Source: an uncultured Prevotella sp. (GTDB lineage: Bacteria; Bacteroidota; Bacteroidia; Bacteroidales; Bacteroidaceae). From it: 12,671 nt of DNA. The translations under genes were made by a program, and so were the position numbers. The notes below the pieces were generated by a model. That model was not told where the DNA came from. It did no database searches and worked only from the letters and a program-made list of their open reading frames with translations. This document shows positions 1-4,668 of this stretch, in pieces. Location: assembly GCA_934229335.1 (NCBI GenBank), contig CAKQDQ010000068.1, positions 1-12,671 of the forward strand. The letters are read 5' to 3'. Numbering within the stretch: position 1 is the stretch's first letter; the number at the start of each line of letters is the position of its first letter.

Positions 1-218
1 TCCTCAAGCAACGCACTGAGGAGGTTGCCATAACTCTTCTGCTGCTCCGCCTTACGCTGTATGCGTTGCAATACCGCCAACGCTGTGCGAGGTTGGTCTT
101 TCTTTACGGCAGCGTTATACTCCTTCCACATTCCGCTGAAGGAGTCTGCCATTACTGGAGCGGTACCGAGCGACAATGCCAATGCACCGCAAAGGAATTT
201 CTTTTCGATATGAAGCAT
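1..218 (-). CDS. Secreted protein, probably alpha-2-macroglobulin family (N-terminal fragment)
   Basis: Minus-strand reading frame starting at ATG 218-216 and running off the left edge, giving 72 full codons. Residues 1-24 look like a signal peptide: MLHIEKK, then a hydrophobic stretch (FLCGALALSLGTAPVMA) with probable cleavage before DSF. There is no cysteine at the cleavage site, so it is not an obvious lipoprotein. The mature start (FSGMWKEYNAAVKKDQPRTA, followed by LAVLQRIQRKAEQQ and SYGNLLSALLEE) resembles the helical N-terminus of the very large Bacteroidetes alpha-2-macroglobulin/MG2-domain proteins, where a W-K-x-(x)-A-x-K-K-D-x-P-x-T-A-L motif recurs. In that family the protein is exported and thought to act as an envelope protease trap. 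The family call rests on recall of this short motif only; the thioester and MG domains would lie outside the window. A 339-bp repeat-rich gap precedes it, so it probably has its own promoter rather than being transcribed with mrp. Confidence 0.7.
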   Translation of the reverse strand, partial: MLHIEKKFLCGALALSLGTAPVMADSFSGMWKEYNAAVKKDQPRTALAVLQRIQRKAEQQKSYGNLLSALLE

Positions 219-290
219 ATTGGAATTGATAGAAAAGTGGTCGTTATTTCAACGTTAATATCTCTGTTTCTGATTTTAACAGAAATCACC

Positions 291-323
291 ATTAATCTAA
301 CATTAATCTTTCATTAATATATT
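291..323. repeat. Three 11-bp phased ATTAAT repeats
   Basis: Three head-to-tail units beginning at 291 (ATTAATCTAAC), 302 (ATTAATCTTTC) and 313 (ATTAATATATT). The period is exactly 11 bp, about one helical turn, so the same face of the DNA is presented each time. They lie between the predicted promoter and the start codon of the minus-strand gene at 218. They may be binding sites for a regulator or simply AT-rich simple sequence. Confidence 0.55.
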
Positions 324-326
324 TTT

Positions 327-427
327 GTAAGTAAGTGTTCAAAATTATTTTTATATTTAATATAATTCCAGAAATAAAAATGTTCACTTACTGATATATA
401 TATAAATAATTTTGAATACTTACTTAC
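327..427. repeat. 101-bp near-perfect inverted repeat
   Basis: Arms at 327-349 and 405-427 match at 22 of 23 positions when one is reverse-complemented. The arms extend inward to 327-356 and 398-427 with 28 of 30 matching, leaving a 41-bp AT-rich centre. The outer motif is GTAAGTAAGTG. A further copy of its end (GTTCACTTAC) lies at 382-391 in the centre. Each arm carries a TAATTTTG box pointing outward (347-340 minus, 407-414 plus). No target-site duplication is visible at the ends. It could be a small non-autonomous mobile element, a hairpin RNA or a control site; the sequence alone does not decide. Confidence 0.65.
340..347 (-). promoter_or_regulatory. Candidate -7 box for the gene starting at 218
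   Basis: Read on the minus strand, 347-340 is TAATTTTG, a full match to the Bacteroidetes -7 consensus TAnnTTTG. It would give a leader of roughly 115 nt. No clear TTTG -33 box stands 19 to 20 bp upstream, and such boxes occur by chance in AT-rich DNA. Confidence 0.35.
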
Positions 428-464
428 CATAAGGTTGTTCTTAAACTGAGAGAACTGCCCAAAT

Positions 465-516
465 ATTAACGATAGATTAACGATAGATTAACGTTATATT
501 AACGAGGATTAATGTT
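465..516. repeat. Five phased ATTAACG-type direct repeats
   Basis: Units begin at 465 and 476 (both ATTAACGATAG), 487 (ATTAACGTTAT), 498 (ATTAACGAGG) and 508 (ATTAATGTT), a period of 11, 11, 11 and 10 bp. On the minus strand they read CGTTAAT. The 487 unit contains AACGTTAAT, which fits the nine-base half-site recalled for LytTR-family regulators; the others fit less fully. LytTR dimers bind two half-sites about 21 to 22 bp apart, which is every second unit here. That is inference; the repeat array itself is directly visible. Confidence 0.6.
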
Positions 517-557
517 AAAAACCTATGCGATGCACGGTGTATGGTAACAACGTAAGA

Positions 558-1658
558 TTACTCTTTCACCTGCACTCTCTGTGTCTTTGCCTGTTCAGCG
601 TTACGTCTGTTAGTTACCGTCACTACGCTTTGTGCTAATGCGAGGAACGCTTGTCCTACAGGAGACGCTACATCAAGGGCAGCAGGAGTACCGTTATCGC
701 CATTCTCACAGATGCTCTGCACCACTGGAATCTGCGCAAGTAGAGGCACATTCATCTCCTTAGCGAGATTCTTACAACCTTCTTTGCCGAAGATGTAGTA
801 CTTGCTTTCTGGCAGTTCGGCAGGGGTAAACCACGCCATATTCTCCACAAGTCCAAGTATAGGCACGTTGACCTTGTCGTTAGTGTACATATCTATACCC
901 TTGCGTGCGTCGGCAAGTGCCACCTGCTGCGGTGTGCTGACGATGACGGCACCCGTTATGGCGAGTGTCTGAAGGAGCGAAAGGTGTATGTCTGACGTTC
1001 CCGGTGGTGTGTCGAGGACAAGATAATCCAACGCACCCCAGTCGGCATCGGCTATCAACTGCTTCAATGCGCTGCACGCCATACCACCACGCCACAGTGT
1101 TGCAGTATCTTTATTAACAAAGAATCCTATAGACAATAGTTTTACGCCGTACTGCTCTACTGGCTCTATCAGTTGTCTGCCATCCTTCTCTACAGCATAA
1201 GGACGCACGTCTTCTACTTGAAACATCTTTGGCATTGATGGTCCAAAGATGTCGGTATCGAGCAATCCTACGGAGTAACCGAGGCGTGCAAGGGCAATGG
1301 CGAGGTTGGCACTGACAGTGCTCTTGCCCACTCCGCCCTTACCAGAGCTAACGGCTATGATGTTCTTCACCTCAGGAAGAAGTTTGTCGTCAGCAGGCCT
1401 TGGAGCCGACTTAAACTCTGTCTTTATCGTTACCTCTACGTCTTTAGACACGTGATAGTGTATAGCAGCCTCAGCAGCCTTCAGTGTTGACTTCAAAAAA
1501 GGGTCGGTCTCTCGTGGGAACACGAGGATAATCTCTACCTTCATGCCGTCAATCTTTGGTTGGTCTGCGAGCATCTCGCTCTCAATAAGATTCTTCTTCG
1601 TTCCAGCATACGTCACCGTAGCCAACGCGTCAGTTATCAGTTTTGGATATAATGTCAT
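558..1658 (-). CDS. mrp: Mrp/ApbC/NBP35-type P-loop ATPase (iron-sulfur cluster carrier)
   Basis: A 366-residue protein of normal length for the family. Residues 1-85 form the MIP18/DUF59-like N-terminal domain, and 98-345 the ParA/MinD-type ATPase. Visible motifs are the deviant Walker A GKGGVGKST (106-114) with its signature first lysine, the switch I stretch LLDTDIFGPSMPKM (132-145) and the Walker B/switch II DTPPG (216-220). Family members carry [4Fe-4S] clusters to apo-proteins in the cytosol, using ATP. In E. coli Mrp a C-x-x-C that binds the cluster follows VENM. Here the text after VENM (271-274) is AWFTPAELPES, with no C-x-x-C; the remaining cysteines are at 196, 295 and 317. I recall the same TPAELP text in other Bacteroidetes, so this looks like a clade trait rather than damage. 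It lies 84 bp downstream of xseB on the same strand and is probably transcribed with it. Confidence 0.93.
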   Translation of the reverse strand: MTLYPKLITDALATVTYAGTKKNLIESEMLADQPKIDGMKVEIILVFPRETDPFLKSTLKAAEAAIHYHVSKDVEVTIKTEFKSAPRPADDKLLPEVKNIIAVSSGKGGVGKSTVSANLAIALARLGYSVGLLDTDIFGPSMPKMFQVEDVRPYAVEKDGRQLIEPVEQYGVKLLSIGFFVNKDTATLWRGGMACSALKQLIADADWGALDYLVLDTPPGTSDIHLSLLQTLAITGAVIVSTPQQVALADARKGIDMYTNDKVNVPILGLVENMAWFTPAELPESKYYIFGKEGCKNLAKEMNVPLLAQIPVVQSICENGDNGTPAALDVASPVGQAFLALAQSVVTVTNRRNAEQAKTQRVQVKE

Positions 1659-1742
1659 TTTCTTTTTTTGCTTATTTTATGTACGTTTATGGTTAATAGT
1701 AAACCACGCAAATAATGTTTTCGTTTTTCTAACTAAGTATGC

Positions 1743-1937
1743 CTATGCATTACCATCGGCAAGGATTTTCTTTATTTCCTCGTCCGTCTTCAATAGTTTC
1801 TCTCGACACAGCTTTATCAGCCCCTGTGCCTTTTTCAGTTCTGTCGTCATGGCGTCAACATTCAGTTCGCCACTCTCCATCTTGGCAACAATGGTCTCCA
1901 GCTCTTTCATCGCTGCCTCATATTTTTTTTCTTCCAT
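1743..1937 (-). CDS. xseB: Exodeoxyribonuclease VII small subunit
   Basis: A 64-residue acidic and basic helical protein that starts MEEKKYEAAMKELETIVAKM and continues ESGELNVDAM, then LKKAQGLIKLCREKL. This is the standard XseB pattern (Y-E-x-A-M-x-x-L-E-x-I-V-x-x-M-E-x-G-E-L) of two antiparallel helices. XseB binds the catalytic XseA subunit in the cytosol; the complex degrades single-stranded DNA to oligonucleotides and serves in repair. The length is typical (60-85 residues). xseA, often directly upstream of xseB, is not here: the upstream neighbour is a roughly 200-nt candidate RNA and then tonB. The ATG at 1937-1935 has no strong Shine-Dalgarno sequence, as is usual in this phylum. The gene is probably transcribed with mrp, either from the promoter at 2171-2202 or from one not recognised. 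Confidence 0.93.
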   Translation of the reverse strand: MEEKKYEAAMKELETIVAKMESGELNVDAMTTELKKAQGLIKLCREKLLKTDEEIKKILADGNA

Positions 1938-1968
1938 TTGCAGGACTGTTATTTAATTTAGACCATTT

Positions 1969-2166
1969 AGTAATGTTAAAAAAACAACTTACTCAATTTT
2001 TATATTGTTAGAGTAATGTTTTCTTTCGCATTTTTTATCTCATCTTGCTGGCTATTTTGTGGCTATTCATCAGTCACGATGCTCGCATCGCTCCATCTTC
2101 ATATCCCCAAAATATCTCAGCAATCTGAGGCAAAAACTGCGTAAGTTATTTTTTCAACATTACTTA
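1969..2166 (-). ncRNA. Candidate rod-shaped non-coding RNA, 6S-like
   Basis: On the minus strand the two ends pair: 2164-2138 with 1995-1969 gives 24 Watson-Crick pairs, two G-U pairs and one mismatch. The helix continues for seven more pairs (five U-A and two G-U) to about 2131 and 2002. Inside, the 5' strand carries a small hairpin CTCAG-ATTG-CTGAG (2129-2116). A 14-position stem follows (TATTTTGGGGATAT with ATAGCCACAAAATA, 12 paired), then an apical hairpin CGATG-CGAG-CATCG. The 3' strand of the central region stays largely open. This outline of closing stem, asymmetric central bubble and terminal stem, with a length near 200 nt, recalls 6S RNA, which binds the RNA polymerase holoenzyme. 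The predicted transcription start from the promoter at 2171-2202 falls within a few bases of the stem's first base. Identity as 6S is inference; a DNA element with terminal inverted repeats is the main alternative. There is no clear terminator U-tract beyond 1969. Confidence 0.5.
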
Positions 2167-2170
2167 TTTA

Positions 2171-2202
2171 CAAAATTACGAAGAACTTTCCATGTCGCCA
2201 AA
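2171..2202 (-). promoter_or_regulatory. Bacteroidetes-type promoter upstream of the candidate RNA and xseB
   Basis: On the minus strand there is TTTG (2202-2199), a 20-bp spacer and TAATTTTG (2178-2171), close to the TTTG-N19-TAnnTTTG consensus of the phylum. The predicted start of transcription is about 2165-2168, at the very edge of the stem that closes the candidate RNA. Confidence 0.55.
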
Positions 2203-2282
2203 TTTTTAACATATTATAAGGAGGAGGTGTACGTTATTTCCAGACTTTATGAGTGTCGTGTTATGTCTTTTATCATGCCCCA

Positions 2283-2371
2283 TTACGAAAGCACCCAAAT
2301 CGCAATGCGAAAGCATTGCTTTCGTGTTACGATTTGGGTGCTTTCGCGATGCGATTTGGGTGCTTTCGTAA
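2283..2371. repeat. Triple 17-bp repeat with long inverted arms, just downstream of tonB
   Basis: The 17-mer CGATTTGGGTGCTTTCG occurs at 2330-2346 and 2352-2368 in direct orientation (22 bp apart) and at 2286-2302 inverted, all identical. The outer pair is perfect over 21 bp (2284-2304 with 2350-2370), and over 33 bp (2283-2315 with 2339-2371) it has two mismatches. A small hairpin CGAAAGC-ATT-GCTTTCG also lies at 2308-2324. The single inverted copy can pair with either direct copy, but not both. The cluster begins 11 bp after the tonB stop, so in tonB mRNA it would form a stable 3' structure. No T-run follows, so it is not a classical terminator. Confidence 0.75.
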
Positions 2372-2381
2372 CGCCACCTTT

Positions 2382-3080
2382 TTACATCTCGAAAAGTATT
2401 GGTATGGCTATCATGGAGCGACAGGGCTTTCCGCTGTCAACGCCAGGCTTCCATTTTGGCATCAAGCGCGCTACACGCAGTGCCTCGTCATCAAATATCT
2501 TACCCGCACTCTTTACCACTTTCAGGTGGGTTATGGCACCGTCTTTTTCTACTATAAAGCTTATCATCACCTTGCCTTGCTGTTTGCGGTTTAGTGCCGT
2601 AGCTGGATACTTCAGCGTTGCGGTGAGCCACTTCATAAACTCTACCATTCCTCCTGGATATTCTGGCAGCTGTTCTATGATGCGTAGCGTCTCTTCGTCG
2701 TCGCCATTGAGGTTTATCGGTGGCTCTTCATCGGTCTCTTCTACCTCTTTCCTGTCATCTTCCTCCTGCGGCTCAGGCTGTTTGTTAAGCTCTTCTGGTG
2801 GCAGTTCGGTGGCATCGTCAACCTTATGAAATTGTGTAGGTTGCTCTACCACCTTCTTTTTCTGCGGCAGTGCAGCCGCTATCATGTCGTCTTGATCGTT
2901 GGCTTTAAGGTCAAGATCCATGGAATAATCGTCAAAAAGGTCTTCGCCTAAAGCACTAAGACTTTTGAACGGCACAAAGAGTATACCCACAAAGAGCACC
3001 GCTACTCCTAAGACTGCGGCGGCAAAGATGTAGGGACGACGATGTTCCAAATCGGCTTTATATGACTTCTTTTCTTCCAT
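2382..3080 (-). CDS. TonB family energy transducer
   Basis: A 232-residue protein starting MEEKKSYKADLEHRRPYIFA. The frame is open for 19 more codons upstream, but this ATG (3080-3078) sits just before the typical charged N-terminus and membrane segment, so it is preferred. Residues 17-36 form one transmembrane helix. Residues 45-135 form an acidic and glutamate/proline-rich linker that would span the periplasm, here much more acidic than the lysine/proline-rich linker of E. coli TonB. Residues 138-232 form the TonB C-terminal domain: LPEYPGGMVEFMKWL, then LKYPATA, GKVMISFIVEKDGAI and MPKWKPG. The C-terminal domain contacts the TonB box of outer-membrane receptors and passes on energy from ExbB-ExbD. 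It stands alone with no exbBD nearby, as is common for the many TonB paralogues of Bacteroidetes, so the partner receptor cannot be named. A compact repeat cluster begins 11 bp after its stop codon. Confidence 0.9.
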   Translation of the reverse strand: MEEKKSYKADLEHRRPYIFAAAVLGVAVLFVGILFVPFKSLSALGEDLFDDYSMDLDLKANDQDDMIAAALPQKKKVVEQPTQFHKVDDATELPPEELNKQPEPQEEDDRKEVEETDEEPPINLNGDDEETLRIIEQLPEYPGGMVEFMKWLTATLKYPATALNRKQQGKVMISFIVEKDGAITHLKVVKSAGKIFDDEALRVARLMPKWKPGVDSGKPCRSMIAIPILFEM

Positions 3081-3196
3081 TTTTTTATTATTTACCTCTC
3101 TGGGTACTGTTAATAGGCAGGTTCTATAAATTATCACCGCAAGATAAAACTTCTGTAATAAGACAACGTTTTGTTATCTTTCGGTCTCTTTTCGGT

Positions 3197-3259
3197 TCAA
3201 AGCGTAAGCTTACTCAGTCGTTATGCGTGGCATAACTCTTTCGCTCACTTACACTTTGA
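3197..3259. repeat. Nested hairpin in the tonB leader
   Basis: Outer arms 3197-3208 (TCAAAGCGTAAG) and 3248-3259 (CTTACACTTTGA) pair at 11 of 12 positions. Inside them is a perfect 6-bp hairpin TTATGC-GTG-GCATAA (3221-3235). If tonB is transcribed from the box at 3285-3292, the structure lies in its leader, more than 100 nt before the start codon. There is no T-run on either side, so it does not look like a terminator. Confidence 0.5.
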
Positions 3260-3284
3260 CCTCGAAAATAGCCTCGAAATATTA

Positions 3285-3292
3285 CAAAGCTA
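3285..3292 (-). promoter_or_regulatory. Candidate -7 box for tonB
   Basis: On the minus strand 3292-3285 reads TAGCTTTG, a full TAnnTTTG match. No -33 TTTG is seen at the right distance. It would give tonB a leader of about 200 nt containing the 3197-3259 hairpin. Confidence 0.3.
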
Positions 3293-3378
3293 ATTTATAG
3301 TACCACCCTATAGTAGACTGAGAAGCGTCTGCAAAATTACTCTTTTCTCTTGATATGAACAAATTTTTGTTATATATA

Positions 3379-3410
3379 TTTTGTTATAGCGCAAACCTTT
3401 CGTACCTTTG
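3379..3410 (+). promoter_or_regulatory. Near-ideal Bacteroidetes promoter of the YhiN-family gene
   Basis: TTTTG (3379-3383), a 19-bp spacer and TACCTTTG (3403-3410) match the TTTG-N19-TAnnTTTG consensus exactly. The start codon of the gene is at 3415, only four bases after the -7 box, so transcription would begin at or next to the ATG. This also decides the start codon: the in-frame ATG at 3355 lies upstream of the promoter. Confidence 0.75.
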
Positions 3411-3414
3411 CAAC

Positions 3415-4623
3415 ATGAACATTATCATTATAGGAGCTGGAGCGGCGGGCTGTTTTGCCGCTATCGAGATAAAGCGCAGATACACCGACGCTAATGTCAC
3501 GGTACTGGAACGTGGCAGTAAGGCATTGGCGAAGGTGGCTATCACGGGGGGCGGTAGGTGTAACCTCACTAATTCGTTTGACGACGTGAAAAGCCTCGAG
3601 CAGGTGTATCCGCGTGGTTACAGACTGATGAAGAAGTTGCTACACCACTTCTCGCACAAAGATGCATACAGATGGTTTGAGGATGAGGGAGTGAGACTGG
3701 TGACGCAGGAGGACAACTGCGTGTTTCCACAGTCGCAGAATGCTATGGAAATTGTTAACACACTACTGTCGTTGATGCAGCGTCACGGAGTAAAGCTGGT
3801 GACAAACTGTACCGTGAACTCTATAAAGGCTACAGACAATGGCTACGACATTAAGACGACAACGGGGATATGGAGCGCAGAAAAGGTGATAGTAGCGACA
3901 GGAGGACAGCCTCGCATTACGGGATTCAGTATTCTGAGAAACCTTAACGTTAAAATAGTGGAGCCTGTGCCGAGTCTCTTTTCGCTGTGCATCAGCGACA
4001 AAAAACTGACTGCTCTCATGGGCACTGTTGTAGAAAAGGCACAGGTGTCGCTTGCAGGAACGAAGCAGAAGGGGGACGGAGCTTTGCTGATTACTCACTG
4101 GGGCATTAGCGGTCCTGCCACTCTGCGACTGTCATCGGTAGCCGCACGACTGTTGGCTGAGAAGGAATACCGCAATATTGACGTTGCCATTAACTGGATG
4201 TACGGCATGAGTAACGCTGACATCACTGCCATGATAAACAGCTTCTGCAAACTGAATATGCTGAAGAAAATGGCGTCTGTATACCCTGAGCAACTCAATG
4301 CACGACTATGGGCATACCTGTTGCAACGTGCTTCTATCAGTACGGAGGCACGATGGGGAGAGCTTCAGAGCAAAGGGATGAACAGATTGCTCAACACCTT
4401 GACTAACGACACATACCGCATTACGGGTAAGAACCGCTTTAAGGATGAGTTTGTTACCTGCGGTGGCGTTGCCTTGACATCGCTAAAAAGTGACACCTTG
4501 GAATCGAAACAGCACCCAGGACTGTTCTTCGCAGGTGAGGTGACGGATGTTGACGCTGTAACTGGCGGCTTTAATCTACAGGCAGCATGGACCATGGCGA
4601 TGGCGGTAGCAAAGGGAATATAA
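3415..4623 (+). CDS. HI0933/YhiN-family NAD(P)/FAD-dependent oxidoreductase
   Basis: A 402-residue flavoprotein of usual family length (about 390-410). Residues 1-35 are the FAD-binding Rossmann start: MNIIIIGAGAAGCFAA (GxGxxG at 7-12), ending in the acidic residue of VTVLERG. The family signature GGGRCNLTN is at 45-53, the second dinucleotide motif VIVATGG follows in mid-protein, and the C-terminal GEVTDVDAVTGGFNLQAAW (from 374) closes the FAD site. The middle part is the HI0933 insert domain. Family members are soluble cytosolic flavoproteins; their physiological substrate is mostly unknown, so no reaction is assigned. The start at 3415 is chosen because the protein then begins directly at the Rossmann strand and because of the promoter just before it. 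The gene stands alone, divergent from tonB and convergent with the antiporter gene, from which a strong terminator separates it. Confidence 0.9.
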   Translation: MNIIIIGAGAAGCFAAIEIKRRYTDANVTVLERGSKALAKVAITGGGRCNLTNSFDDVKSLEQVYPRGYRLMKKLLHHFSHKDAYRWFEDEGVRLVTQEDNCVFPQSQNAMEIVNTLLSLMQRHGVKLVTNCTVNSIKATDNGYDIKTTTGIWSAEKVIVATGGQPRITGFSILRNLNVKIVEPVPSLFSLCISDKKLTALMGTVVEKAQVSLAGTKQKGDGALLITHWGISGPATLRLSSVAARLLAEKEYRNIDVAINWMYGMSNADITAMINSFCKLNMLKKMASVYPEQLNARLWAYLLQRASISTEARWGELQSKGMNRLLNTLTNDTYRITGKNRFKDEFVTCGGVALTSLKSDTLESKQHPGLFFAGEVTDVDAVTGGFNLQAAWTMAMAVAKGI

Positions 4624-4664
4624 AATAACGCTAAGATGAGTAAAGATTCATCTTAGCGTTATTT
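4623..4664. terminator. Strong bidirectional intrinsic terminator
   Basis: A perfect 17-bp stem: 4623-4639 (AAATAACGCTAAGATGA) pairs with 4648-4664 around an 8-nt loop (4640-4647). T-rich sequence follows on both strands (TTATTATTATAA on plus, TTTTATATT on minus). It lies between two convergent genes and starts on the last base of the YhiN-family stop codon, so it should end transcription from both sides. Confidence 0.9.
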
Positions 4665-4668
4665 ATTA

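Larger units (their letters stand above)
219..557. other. AT-rich intergenic region, mrp to secreted-protein gene
   Basis: This 339-bp gap has no credible reading frame. It is very AT-rich and holds, from left to right: three ATTAAT units at 11-bp spacing (291-323), a 101-bp inverted repeat (327-427) and five ATTAACG-type units at 10 to 11-bp spacing (465-516). All lie upstream of the minus-strand gene starting at 218 and downstream of mrp, so the region is best read as the promoter and control region of the 218 gene. Confidence 0.7.
1938..2381. other. Intergenic region, tonB to xseB
   Basis: This 444-bp gap has no convincing gene on either strand. It holds the candidate structured RNA (1969-2166), its promoter (2171-2202) and the 17-bp repeat cluster (2283-2371). 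The stretch 2203-2282 shows nothing recognisable. A long plus-strand open frame crosses the gap and the tonB antisense strand, but it is judged a shadow. Confidence 0.7.
3081..3414. other. Divergent control region, tonB / YhiN-family gene
   Basis: This 334-bp divergent gap holds the promoter of the plus-strand flavoprotein gene (3379-3410), a candidate minus-strand -7 box for tonB (3285-3292) and a nested hairpin (3197-3259). No credible reading frame or tRNA is seen. Confidence 0.65.

Noticed and set aside
66..317. Plus-strand open frame of 83 codons at the left edge
   Set aside because: It is antisense to the signal peptide and mature start of the secreted protein and runs into AT-rich non-coding DNA.
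465..516. CRISPR array or origin iterons
   Set aside because: The units are 11 bp with no spacers, too short for CRISPR. No dnaA, parAB or rep gene is nearby to support an origin.
1543..1956. Plus-strand open frame of 137 codons opposite the mrp start and xseB
   Set aside because: It lies antisense to two well-recognised genes, with a low-complexity Ser/Phe-rich product and no homology that I can see.
1969..2166. Remnant of an insertion sequence with terminal inverted repeats
   Set aside because: Not fully excluded. No transposase text is readable, no clear target duplication is seen, and the arm differences are mostly G-U compatible, which favours an RNA.
2283..2371. Classical intrinsic terminator of tonB
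   Set aside because: The stem is strong, but no T-run follows on the minus strand, and the three-copy structure is not explained by termination alone.
2059..2829. Plus-strand open frame of 256 codons across the tonB-xseB gap and the tonB antisense strand
   Set aside because: Its second half is serine-rich sequence created by reading the acidic TonB linker backwards, its first half crosses repeats and the candidate RNA, and it has no recognisable domain. The minus-strand TonB is unmistakable.
3355..3414. Upstream ATG (3355) as the start of the YhiN-family protein
   Set aside because: It lies upstream of the consensus promoter at 3379-3410 and would add 20 residues before the Rossmann strand that normally begins this family.
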